Assembly (NCBI RefSeq): GCF_007827815.1
Contig: NZ_VITH01000020.1
Span: 1 to 64,000, forward strand
Reading direction: 5' to 3'
DNA: 64,000 nt
Origin: Azospirillum brasilense
GTDB taxonomy: Bacteria > Pseudomonadota > Alphaproteobacteria > Azospirillales > Azospirillaceae
Shown: piece after piece, positions 52,666-62,242 of the stretch
Position numbering within the stretch: position 1 is the stretch's first letter
How the letters are laid out: every line of letters begins with the position of its first letter
Made by a program: the position numbers and the translations under genes
Notes under the pieces: model-generated
What the model was told of the DNA's origin: nothing
The model's database searches: none
What the model saw: the letters and a program-made list of their open reading frames with translations, nothing else

Positions 52666-53508
52666 TCAGACCTCCCACAGCCGCGGCAAGCGCGTCGGCA
52701 GGCCGGCCGCCGCCGCGCGCAGATGCGACCACAGCGCCGCGTAGGCGTTGCGCACCGACCGCGCCTCGCCGCCCAGGATGCGGACGACCAGCAGCCCGTC
52801 GAAGGCGGTGGCGCCGACCCGCACGCCCTCCAGCCCCTCCGCCGCCGCGCGCAGGGCGTCCCGCCGGCTTCCGGCGTCGGGAGCGGCGAACAGAAGGGTG
52901 GCGCAGGCCTCGGCCCCGCCGAAGCCCGCCGGGTGGGCCAGCGTCTCGGCAAGGTCGCCGTCCATGTGCAGGGCGTCGGCCCAGGCGAGGCGGCCGTCGC
53001 GCACCAACTCCCAGGCGTCGCGGACGAGGCCGCGGGTGACCGTCTCGCCGAAGGCGGCGCGCCCGAAGACCAGCATCTCCCCGGCGATCAGGCGGGCGTC
53101 GCCCTCCAGTTCCAACCGGGTCAGGCGGCGCAGGCGCGAGCCCTCGAAGACGATGGCCTCCTGCGGCATCCATTCCAGCCAGCCGCCGGCCTCCACGGTC
53201 ACACGGGTGTCGATGCGGCAGTCCGGCCCGGCGGAGCGGTAGACCTTCTCCGCCGCCTGCGTCGTCACCAGCGCCGCCGCCCCCGGCCCCGCCGACAGGG
53301 CGACGTCCAGCCGGTCGCCGCCGACCAGCCCGCCGGAGGTGGTGACCAGCACCGCGATGGGCAGGTCCCCCGCCCGCGGGTCGGGCAGCAGCACCCGCAA
53401 AGGGTCGTGGTGGTAGAGCGTGGCGAGGCGCGTGGCCCCGTGGCGATGCTCGAACCGCACCGTCGCCGCGCCGTGGACGGCGACCTTCTTCATCAACGCG
53501 TCAGCCAC
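52666..53508 (-). CDS. ureD: Urease accessory protein UreD
   Basis: This 280-residue scaffold protein binds apo-urease and receives UreF/UreG. Conserved parts are VLVTTSGGLVGGDRLDVAL, LVTTQAAEKVYRSAG, WLEWMPQEAIVFEGSRL and LIAGEMLVFGRAAFGE. Its start overlaps the xdhB stop by eight bases, joining the urease genes to the xanthine dehydrogenase genes in one transcript. Confidence 0.95.
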   Translation of the reverse strand: MADALMKKVAVHGAATVRFEHRHGATRLATLYHHDPLRVLLPDPRAGDLPIAVLVTTSGGLVGGDRLDVALSAGPGAAALVTTQAAEKVYRSAGPDCRIDTRVTVEAGGWLEWMPQEAIVFEGSRLRRLTRLELEGDARLIAGEMLVFGRAAFGETVTRGLVRDAWELVRDGRLAWADALHMDGDLAETLAHPAGFGGAEACATLLFAAPDAGSRRDALRAAAEGLEGVRVGATAFDGLLVVRILGGEARSVRNAYAALWSHLRAAAAGLPTRLPRLWEV

Positions 53509-55832
53509 CAGCGGAACCCATCCTTGCTTTTACGTCTTCGACCGCCAGAAGCACGCGCTCCGGCGTCGCGGGCGCGTCGAGGCGCACGGGCAGCCGGTGG
53601 CCGGCCACCGCCGCGACAGCGTCCTTCAGCGCCAGCCACGCCGAGATGCCGAGCATCAGCGGCGGCTCCCCGATCGCCTTGGAGCGGAACACCGTGTCCT
53701 CCCGGTTGGGGCGGTCGGTGTAGAGCGCCACCCGGAAATCCTCCGGCAGCGAGCGCGAGGTCGGGATCTTGTAGGTGCTGGGCGCGTGGGTGCGCAAGCG
53801 TCCCTCACCGTCCCACCACAGCTCCTCCGACGTGACCCAGCCCAGCCCCTGGACGAAGGCACCCTCCACCTGCCCGAGGTCGATGGCCGGGTTGATGCTG
53901 CCGGAACAGTCGTGCAGCACGTCGGCGCGGGGGAAGCGGTACTCGCCGGTCAGCGTGTCGATCAGCGCCTCGGTCACCGCGACGCCGCAGGAGAAGTAGA
54001 AGAAGGGCCGCCCCTCGCACTTCTCGCGGTCCCACCAGATCTTCGGCGTGGCGTAATGGCCGGTGGAGGACAGCGACACCCGATTCAGCCAGGCGAGCTT
54101 CGCCACCTCCGCAAAGGTCATGGCGTGGTTGCCGGCGAAGACGGCGTTGTCGCGGAACTCCACCTTGTCCGGCGTGGTGTGGCAGTGCTGGGCGAGGAAC
54201 GCCACCAGCCGGTCGCGGATGGTTCCCACGGCGATGCGCACCGCCATGCCGTTCAGGTCGGTGCCGGCCGACGCGGCGGTGGGCGGCGCGTTCGGCACCT
54301 TGTCGGTGGCGCTGGCGGTGACCCGCACCCGCTCCACGTCGATCTGGAACTCCTGGGCGGCGATCTGGGCCATCTTGGTGTGGATGCCCTGCCCCATCTC
54401 GGTCCCGCCGTGGTTCACCTGGATGGACCCATCGGTGTAGACGTGGACCAGCGCCGCCGCCTGGTTCAGGTGCTTGACGGTGAAGGAGATGCCGAACTTC
54501 ACCGGGGTCACCGCCAGACCCTTCTTCAGCACCGGGCTGCGGGCGTTGAAGGCGTCGATCTCCGCGCGGCGGCGGCGGTAGTCGCCGTCCCGCTCGATCC
54601 GGTCCATCAGTTCGGCCAGGATCTCCGGCTCCTCGACCGGCATCCCGTAATGGGTGGTGTCACGCCCCGGCCCGCCGTAGAGGTTGGTGCGCCGCACGTC
54701 GAGCGGGTCCTTGCCGAGGGAGCGGGCGATCTCGTCCACCACATGCTCGATGGCGATGACGCCCTGCGGCCCGCCGAAGCCGCGGAAGGCGGTGTTGGAC
54801 ACCGTGTTGGTCTTGCAGCGATGCCCGGTCACCCGCGCCGCCGGCAGATAGTAGGCGTTGTCGGCGTGGAACATGGCGCGGTCGACCACACCGTTGGACA
54901 GGTCCAGCGACACGCCGCAGCGCCCGGCGAGGTCCATCTCCAGACCAAGGATGCGCCCCTCGCCGTCGAAGCCGACGTCGTAGCGCACGAAGAAGTCGTG
55001 GCGCTTGCCGGTCATCAGCATGTCGTCGTCGCGGTCCAGGCGGAACTTCACCGGACGCTTCGTCGCGTTGGCCAGCAGGCCGGCGATGGCGGCGATCTGC
55101 GCCGGCTGGCTCTCCTTGCCGCCGAAGCCGCCGCCCATGCGCCGGCACTCAACGGCGATGCCGTGCATCGGGCGCCCCAGCACCTGGGCGACGGCGTGCT
55201 GGACCTCCGACGGGTGCTGGGTCGAGGAATGGACCAGCAGGTCGCCGTCCTCCTTGGGGATGGCGTAGGCGATGTGGCCTTCCAGATAGAAATGGTCCTG
55301 CCCGCCAACCTCCAGCGTGCCGGTCAGCCGGTGCGGCGCCCCGGCGACCTCCGCCGCCGCGTCGCCGCGCCGGAAGGTCAGCGGCGGGGAGACGAAGCTG
55401 CCCTTCTCCAGCGCCGCCTCGGCGGTCAGCACCGCCGGCAGGTCCTCGTAATAGATCTCGACCAGCCGGGCGGCGGCGCGGGCCTGCAACAGCGTTTCCG
55501 CCGCCACGGCGACCACCGCCTGCCCGGCGTAGGTCACCAGATCGTCGGCCAGGATGGGGTCGCCGCGCTGGACGGCGCCGATGTCGCCGTCCCCCGGAAC
55601 ATCGGCGTAGGTGAGGACCGCGTGGACGCCCGCCGCCTGCTTCGCCCGCGACAGGTCCATGCCCAGGATGCGCGCGTGCGCCCGCTCGGACAGCCGCACC
55701 GCGACGTGCAGCGTGCCGGGCAGTTCCGGGATATCGTCGGTGTAGGCCGCGGCGCCCATCACATGCTTGCGGGCGCTTTCATGCTCGATGCCCCGGTGGA
55801 CGCCGCCGCGGATCGGTTGGATGGTGCCGCCG

Positions 55833-55840
<8 letters not shown>
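53501..55840 (-). CDS. xdhB: Xanthine dehydrogenase, molybdopterin-binding subunit
   Basis: This 779-residue subunit oxidises hypoxanthine and xanthine to urate at a molybdenum centre. The sequence matches XdhB of Rhodobacter capsulatus (about 777 residues), with AYTDDIPELPGTLHVAVRLS near the start, GGGFGGKESQPAQIA, AFRGFGGPQG, GGTEMGQGIHTKMAQIA and the catalytic Glu in KAIGEPPLMLG near the C-terminus. It overlaps xdhA upstream and ureD downstream, each by eight bases. XdhC, the cofactor insertion chaperone, is not in the window. Confidence 0.96.
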
Positions 55841-57299
<1,459 letters not shown>

Positions 57300-57418
57300 T
57301 GTCCCTCCTGTCGGGCGTTTCCGTCATAGTGCCGGAAAGTCTCCGCAGGCCGCAATGGCGGGCCGGCCGTCTAGCCATAAAGGCATGGTTCGGATGGATA
57401 AACCGCTCCGAAGGGGGG

Positions 57419-58120
57419 TCAGGCATCCTCCGGGAAGCAGCCGCTGCGGGCGGCCACGACGGCGACCTGGGTGCGGTTGCGCACGCCCAGCTTCTGCATG
57501 ATGGCCCGCACATGGACCTTCACGGTCCCTTCCAGCACGCCCAGTTCCCGCGCGATCTCCTTGTTGGAGTGGCCGGCCAGCAGGAGCTGGAACACGTCGC
57601 GCTGCCGGTCGGTCAGCCGGTCGAGGATCTGCCCCGAGGGGCGCGCCACCTCCGTCGCGACGTTGCCGGACAGGACGGCGCGCGGCAGCGGCAGAAAGGT
57701 CTCCCCGGTCAGCGCCAGGGAGATCGCGTGCTCCAGCACCGCCGTGGAACTGGTCTTCAGGATGTAGCCCCTGGCCCCCAGCCGCACGCTGTCCACGATG
57801 TCCGCCACCTCGTCAGACCCGGAAATGACCAGCAGGGGACGATTCCCCAGCACCTCGACCATGCGGCGCACCCCGTCACGGCCGCTGCGGTCGCCCAGGT
57901 TGAGATCGAACAGAACCAGCGTCAGGTCCGGCGTGCGGTCGGCGATGGACATCGCCTCGTCCAGCGAGCCAGCCTCCAGCACCTGCGCATCCGGGTGGAT
58001 CTCCCCCACCGAGAGAGCGAAGCCGTGCCGCACCAGGGGATGGTCGTCCACCACCAAAAACTTTTGCGCCCTGCCGGCCACCGACCGCTCCTTGCCGCGC
58101 GTCTGCAGCTGAACTTCCAT
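57419..58120 (-). CDS. LuxR/NarL-family response regulator
   Basis: This 233-residue protein has a receiver with intact residues (LVVDDHPLVRHG, Asp in LVLFDLNLGD, Ser in LLVISGSDE, Lys in YILKTSS) and a LuxR helix-turn-helix (LTDRQRDVFQLLLAGHSNKEI, then LEGTVKVHVRAIMQ). No kinase lies nearby, so it is an orphan. It is divergent from the second regulator gene across an AT-rich 353-base gap and may be linked to expression of the downstream xdh operon by position only. Confidence 0.85.
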   Translation of the reverse strand: MEVQLQTRGKERSVAGRAQKFLVVDDHPLVRHGFALSVGEIHPDAQVLEAGSLDEAMSIADRTPDLTLVLFDLNLGDRSGRDGVRRMVEVLGNRPLLVISGSDEVADIVDSVRLGARGYILKTSSTAVLEHAISLALTGETFLPLPRAVLSGNVATEVARPSGQILDRLTDRQRDVFQLLLAGHSNKEIARELGVLEGTVKVHVRAIMQKLGVRNRTQVAVVAARSGCFPEDA

Positions 58121-58473
58121 TGCTTTGCTACCCCATCAAGCCGCCGAATGCCGGTTTGGAAAGAAAGACACCCCAAGCCGACCCGACTTTCTGTCCAGCG
58201 GAAAAGTATAAAGATACCTCTTTTGGACTTTGCAGAAGCAGCGCCTTTGCGAATTCCTGCCTTTTCGAAGCCATTTATGATTCATTCGTATCGAGCTTCT
58301 TCCAAGCATCTTGCGCCGCTCCCTGACCATCCGTATAAATCATCGGGACAACCAGCGTAAAGCACGCTTTTTCGATACAATAAAGACGGCTTTTTTCCCT
58401 TTTCCCAGGCGAAAACGGACAACGATTGGCGTTGTGCGCTGCTCGTCACGGGTGGCGTCACGGAGGAGTGTCG
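58121..58473. promoter_or_regulatory. AT-rich divergent regulatory region
   Basis: This region separates the two LuxR-type regulator genes and is much richer in AT than its flanks. It contains a short stem AGCGT/ACGCT followed by TTTTT at about 58,353-58,372 (plus strand) and several T-runs near 58,390. It probably carries both promoters and possibly a short leader transcript with attenuation. GGAGGA precedes the plus-strand gene. Confidence 0.4.
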
Positions 58474-59136
58474 ATGAGAACCTGGAACGTCATGCTCGTG
58501 GACCATGATCGGCTGTTTTCGGCGGCGCTGGGAACGCTCATCAGCGGCGGCCCGTTCCGCGTCTGTCACCACGCCACGACGGTGGAGGACGCCGAGGCGG
58601 CCATCGCGCAGGGCGTGCAGCCCGACCTGATCGTGGTGGCGCTTGGGGATGCGACGAACGACGAGGCCGGCGGGGTGAAGCGGCTGCGCGCCGCCACCAG
58701 CGCGCGCATCGCCGTTCTGGCCGACGCCATCGCCGACCGCACGCTGTCGCTGTCGCTGAAGGCCGGCGCCGACGCCTACCTGAACAAGTCGATGTCGAGC
58801 GAGTCCCTGCTGCGCGCGTTGCAGTTGGTCATGCTGGGCGAGGTGGTCTACCCGACCCACGTCGCCAGCCTGCTGATCGCCAACGCGAACACCGAACGCC
58901 CGCAGCCCGAGCGTGCCCAGCCCACCAACAACGAGCTGTCGAAGCGCGAGATCCAGATTCTGCGCTGCCTGCTCGCCGGACAGTCGAACAAGGCCATCGC
59001 GCGCAACCTGCACATCACGGAATCGACCGTGAAGATGCATTTCAAGAACGTGATGCGAAAGATCAACGCCCAGAACCGCACGCAAGCCGCGGTGTGGGCG
59101 ATCCAGAACGGCCTGTCGCCGCTGGCGTCCGTCTAG
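58474..59136 (+). CDS. LuxR-family regulator with degenerate receiver domain
   Basis: This 220-residue protein has the response-regulator plan, with an intact LuxR helix-turn-helix (LSKREIQILRCLLAGQSNKAI, then ITESTVKMHFKNVMRKI). In the receiver, the phospho-acceptor Asp is Ala56 (PDLIVVALGD), the Thr/Ser switch residue is Ala83 (IAVLADAI), and the acidic pair is DHD rather than DDH; only Lys105 (YLNKS) is kept. It therefore should not be controlled by normal phosphorylation. GGAGGA lies before ATG 58474. Its fold resembles FlcA/FixJ-type regulators; the target is unknown. Confidence 0.85.
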   Translation: MRTWNVMLVDHDRLFSAALGTLISGGPFRVCHHATTVEDAEAAIAQGVQPDLIVVALGDATNDEAGGVKRLRAATSARIAVLADAIADRTLSLSLKAGADAYLNKSMSSESLLRALQLVMLGEVVYPTHVASLLIANANTERPQPERAQPTNNELSKREIQILRCLLAGQSNKAIARNLHITESTVKMHFKNVMRKINAQNRTQAAVWAIQNGLSPLASV

Positions 59137-59143
59137 AGAGTTC

Positions 59144-59174
59144 GTCCCCTCTCCCAGCGCAGCGGAGAGGGGAC
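59144..59174. repeat. Palindromic repeat / terminator between convergent genes
   Basis: A perfect 11-pair stem GTCCCCTCTCC/GGAGAGGGGAC with a nine-base loop lies in the 47 bases between the regulator stop and the convergent DJ-1-type gene stop. Its arms resemble the palindromes at 50,167 and 48,622, so it belongs to the same family and may also end both transcripts. Confidence 0.6.
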
Positions 59175-59183
59175 GGTGCATCG

Positions 59184-59756
59184 TCACTCCGCCGCGTGGC
59201 GGTGGCCGCCATGGCGGCCTTCGGCGAACTCCTCCACCATCTTGCGGCAGAAGGCCGGCAGGTCATCCGGCTTGCGCGACGTCACCAACCCCTGATCGGT
59301 GACCACCTCGCTGTCCTCCCAATTCGCCCCGGCGTTGCCAAGATCGGCCCTCAGCGACGGCCACGAGGTCATGCGCCGTCCCTTCACGCCGCCCGCGTCG
59401 ATCAGCGTCCAGGGTCCGTGACAAATCGCGGCGATCGGCTTGCCCGACTTGACGAAGCTGCGCACGAATTCGATGGCCTTCGGCTCCAGCCGCAGCGCGT
59501 CGGGATTGATGACGCCCCCCGGCAGCACCAGCGCGTCGAAGCTTCCGGGGTCCGCTTGGTCAAGCGTCGTGTCCACATCCACCCGGTCGGCCTTGTCGTG
59601 GTGGTTCCAGCCCTGAATTTGGCCGCCCTGCGGGGCGACGATCCGCACCTCGGCGCCTTCGTTGCGCAGCGCCTTCACCGGTTCGGTCAATTCAACCTGC
59701 TCGAAGCCGTCGGTCGCCAGAACCGCGACGGTCTTCTTCTCGAGTTTTCCTGCCAT
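59184..59756 (-). CDS. DJ-1/PfpI-family protein (class I glutamine amidotransferase-like)
   Basis: This 190-residue protein has the PfpI layout: AVLATDGFEQVELTEP with the active-site Glu, ALVLPGGVINPD, and the nucleophile elbow PIAAICHGPWTLID with Cys and His. The family includes deglycases/glyoxalases and proteases; stress protection is the usual role. ATG at 59756 has a near-perfect AGGAGGTGA five bases upstream, excluding longer frames. Confidence 0.9.
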   Translation of the reverse strand: MAGKLEKKTVAVLATDGFEQVELTEPVKALRNEGAEVRIVAPQGGQIQGWNHHDKADRVDVDTTLDQADPGSFDALVLPGGVINPDALRLEPKAIEFVRSFVKSGKPIAAICHGPWTLIDAGGVKGRRMTSWPSLRADLGNAGANWEDSEVVTDQGLVTSRKPDDLPAFCRKMVEEFAEGRHGGHRHAAE

Positions 59757-59885
59757 GGGATCACCTCCTCGGTTGGCCTGTCCGGTCTGCAACCGGCGTA
59801 CCTCTGGGGAGTTCCCTCCGGAACCGCCATGCACCTCCCATGTTCCCTTTGACGGACCGCGCGTCACAATCGGGAGCACAGACCC

Positions 59886-60635
59886 ATGCGTTACAGCGGC
59901 ACTTCGGCGGGCATCCTCGCCGCGTTCGCCATCGCCACGTCCCTGACCCTGGGCGTTCCTCAACCCGCCCAGGCACAACCCTCCCACTCCGCCGAAACGG
60001 TGCGGACCGCGGAGGCATCCTACCCCCGGCTCTACCAGGGCTGGCGGGCCGGCGTGATTGTCGGCACCGAGGTCGAGGGGCTGCTTGGCGAGGAGCTTGG
60101 GCAGGTGGTCGACCTCGTCGTCGGACCGGACGGACGGCTGGAAAGCGCGGTGATCGAGGCGAGCGGCATGCTCGACGTCGGCGAGGCGCGCTTCACCGTG
60201 CCCTGGCACCAGCTCATGCCCGGATCGGTGGACGGCATCCTGGCCTATCCGGTCACCGGCCCCGACACGCTCGACCTGATCCGGCGTCAGCAGCAGGCGG
60301 CCAGCCGCCCCGGCGACTGGCGCGTCTCCGCCCTGATCGGCCAGCCGGCCAACACAGCGGGCGGCGCGACGGAGGCCGGCTTCTTCGGCACAGTGGAGGA
60401 TCTGGTGTTCGACCGCAACGGCGCGCTCAAGGCCGTCGTGGTGACCCCGGAACCGGAGGGCGAAGGCCCCTACGCCGTCGCCTGGAAGGCGGCGGCGCTG
60501 GAGCCGGGCCTGACCTCGGTCACGCTGCAGGCGACGCCGGACCAGGTGAAGGCGCTCGGCTCCTTCGACGCCGCGCGCATGAAGGAGTTCAACACCGCGC
60601 GCCTGAACCAGGGTGCCCAGGCGCGCCAGGAATAA
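59886..60635 (+). CDS. Exported PRC-barrel domain protein (two barrels)
   Basis: This 249-residue protein has a signal peptide (LAAFAIATSLTLGVPQPAQA-QP) and two PRC-like barrels, about residues 52-105 (GTEVEGLLGEELGQVVDLVV) and 140-200 (FFGTVEDLVFDRNGALKAVVV). It resembles the exported PRC protein at 46,306 in plan but not in detail. A role at the envelope is inferred from export; function is unknown. It is divergent from the DJ-1-type gene, 129 bases away. Confidence 0.8.
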   Translation: MRYSGTSAGILAAFAIATSLTLGVPQPAQAQPSHSAETVRTAEASYPRLYQGWRAGVIVGTEVEGLLGEELGQVVDLVVGPDGRLESAVIEASGMLDVGEARFTVPWHQLMPGSVDGILAYPVTGPDTLDLIRRQQQAASRPGDWRVSALIGQPANTAGGATEAGFFGTVEDLVFDRNGALKAVVVTPEPEGEGPYAVAWKAAALEPGLTSVTLQATPDQVKALGSFDAARMKEFNTARLNQGAQARQE

Positions 60636-60654
60636 CCCCCGCGCGAAAACGCGC

Positions 60655-61968
60655 TTATCGGGCCGCCGGGCGGGCCACGCCGCCGACCGCCGGGCGGCTG
60701 GCCGCGGCGGCGGAGCGGCCGTAGCGGGCGACCGTCAGGCCGTCCATGTCGATCTCCGTCTGGCGACCGCCGACCACGTCGGCGACCACCCGGCCCGAGC
60801 CGGCGGCCATCGTCCAGCCCAGCGTGCCATGGCCGGTGTTCAGGAACAGGTTGCGCACCGGGGTCGAGCCGACGATGGGGGTTCCGTCCGGCGTGTTGGG
60901 CCGCAGGCCGGTCCAGAACTCCGCCTTCGACAGGTCGCCGCCCGTCGGGAAGAGGTCGCTCACCACATGGTCGAGCGGGCCGCGGCGGCCCGGACGCAGG
61001 GTCAGGTCGAAGCCGGTCAGTTCCGCCGTTCCACCGACGCGGATGCGGTCACCGAGGCGGGTCACCGCGATCTTGTGGGTCTCGTCCATCACCGTGGATT
61101 CCGGAGCGCCCGCCGGATCGACGATGGGCAGCGTCAGCGAATAGCCCTTCACCGGATAGACCGGCAGGTCCAGCCCGAACGGCTTCACCAGTGTCGGGGA
61201 GTAGCTGCCCATGGCGACGACGTAGGAATCGGCGGTCAGCGTGCCGGCGTCGGTCACCACGCCGGTGACGCGGCGCCCATCGCTTTCCAGCTTGCGGATG
61301 GCGGTGTTGTAGCGGAACTCCACCCCCATCTGCGTCGCCAGCGCGGCCAGCGCGTTGGTGAAGCGGAAGCAGTCACCCGTCTCGTCACCCGGCAGCAGCA
61401 GGCCGCCAACGATCTTGTCCTTGACCAGCCGCAGCGCCGGCTCGACCGCCGCGCAGCCCTCGACGTCCAGCAGGCTGTAGGGCACCTTGAAGCGGTCCAG
61501 CACGGCCATATCGGTCGCGGCGGCGTCCACCTGCTTTTGGGTGCGGAAAAGCTGGAGCGTGCCCTTGGCGCGCTCGTCGTAGCGGATGCCCGTCTCGTCG
61601 CGCAGCGCGCGCAGGCAGTCGCGGCTGTATTCGGCCAGCCGGACCATGCGGCCCTTGTTGATCTCGTAGGAACGCTCGTTGGCGTTGGCCAGCAGCTTCA
61701 GGCACCAGGACCACATGGCCGGGTCGAGCTTCGGCCGGATCACCAGCGGGGAATGCTTCATCAGCATCCACTTCACGGCCTTCGCCATCAGGCCCGGCGC
61801 CGCCCAGGGGGCGGAGTAACCCGGCGACACCTCGCCCGCGTTGGCGTAGCTGGTCTCCAGCGCCGGGCCGGGCTGCCGATCCACCACCGTGACCTCGTGC
61901 CCGGCCTTCGCCAGGAAATACGCGGTGGAAACGCCGATGACGCCGCTGCCGAGGACGATGACGCGCAT
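60655..61968 (-). CDS. dadA: D-amino acid dehydrogenase
   Basis: This 437-residue FAD enzyme oxidises D-amino acids, chiefly D-alanine, at the inner membrane. The FAD motif is VIVLGSGVIGVSTAYFLAKAGHEVTVVDR at the very N-terminus; YANAGEVSPGYSAPWAAPGL and the closing NTGHGTLGWTMAAGSGRVVAD are DadA hallmarks. ATG at 61968 has GGGAG seven bases upstream. It is divergent from a TyrR-like regulator gene that probably controls it. No alanine racemase gene (dadX) is adjacent. Confidence 0.93.
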   Translation of the reverse strand: MRVIVLGSGVIGVSTAYFLAKAGHEVTVVDRQPGPALETSYANAGEVSPGYSAPWAAPGLMAKAVKWMLMKHSPLVIRPKLDPAMWSWCLKLLANANERSYEINKGRMVRLAEYSRDCLRALRDETGIRYDERAKGTLQLFRTQKQVDAAATDMAVLDRFKVPYSLLDVEGCAAVEPALRLVKDKIVGGLLLPGDETGDCFRFTNALAALATQMGVEFRYNTAIRKLESDGRRVTGVVTDAGTLTADSYVVAMGSYSPTLVKPFGLDLPVYPVKGYSLTLPIVDPAGAPESTVMDETHKIAVTRLGDRIRVGGTAELTGFDLTLRPGRRGPLDHVVSDLFPTGGDLSKAEFWTGLRPNTPDGTPIVGSTPVRNLFLNTGHGTLGWTMAAGSGRVVADVVGGRQTEIDMDGLTVARYGRSAAAASRPAVGGVARPAAR

Positions 61969-62078
61969 GTGAAGGCTCCCGAGATCACGGATTTGTTCGC
62001 ATCCCATTCGCAAACGCGATGCCAAGTGCCGGAATCCGCGGAAACACTGGGGTGGACGGTTGGGCGCCAGACGGCAGC

Positions 62079-62096
62079 TGTACATGAATCGTTACA
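62079..62096. promoter_or_regulatory. TyrR-box-like palindrome 1
   Basis: TGTACA-TGAATC-GTTACA matches the TyrR consensus TGTAAA-N6-TTTACA at ten of twelve palindrome bases. It lies 111 bases upstream of the dadA start codon and 147 bases upstream of the TyrR-like regulator start. Confidence 0.6.
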
Positions 62097-62179
62097 CGGT
62101 AGCCGGAAAGCGCTTCCCGTACCCCTGACAAACAGAGCCAGAACAGCGACTTGCCATCACCGTATAAAAAACGTTACGG

Positions 62180-62197
62180 TGTACACATATATTTACG
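62180..62197. promoter_or_regulatory. TyrR-box-like palindrome 2
   Basis: TGTACA-CATATA-TTTACG matches the TyrR consensus at ten of twelve bases and is centred 101 bases from the first site. It lies 46 bases upstream of the regulator start codon, placed for autoregulation. Together with site 1 it suggests cooperative binding or looping across the divergent region. Confidence 0.6.
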
Positions 62198-62242
62198 GAT
62201 GCACCCATTGTTGGTACACTCATCCCTCCACCGGGGAGAGCC

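Noticed and set aside
62015..62036. Possible sigma-54 promoter for dadA on the minus strand
   Set aside because: GGCAC and a GC element are present but the spacing is one base too long and the -12 element is poor.
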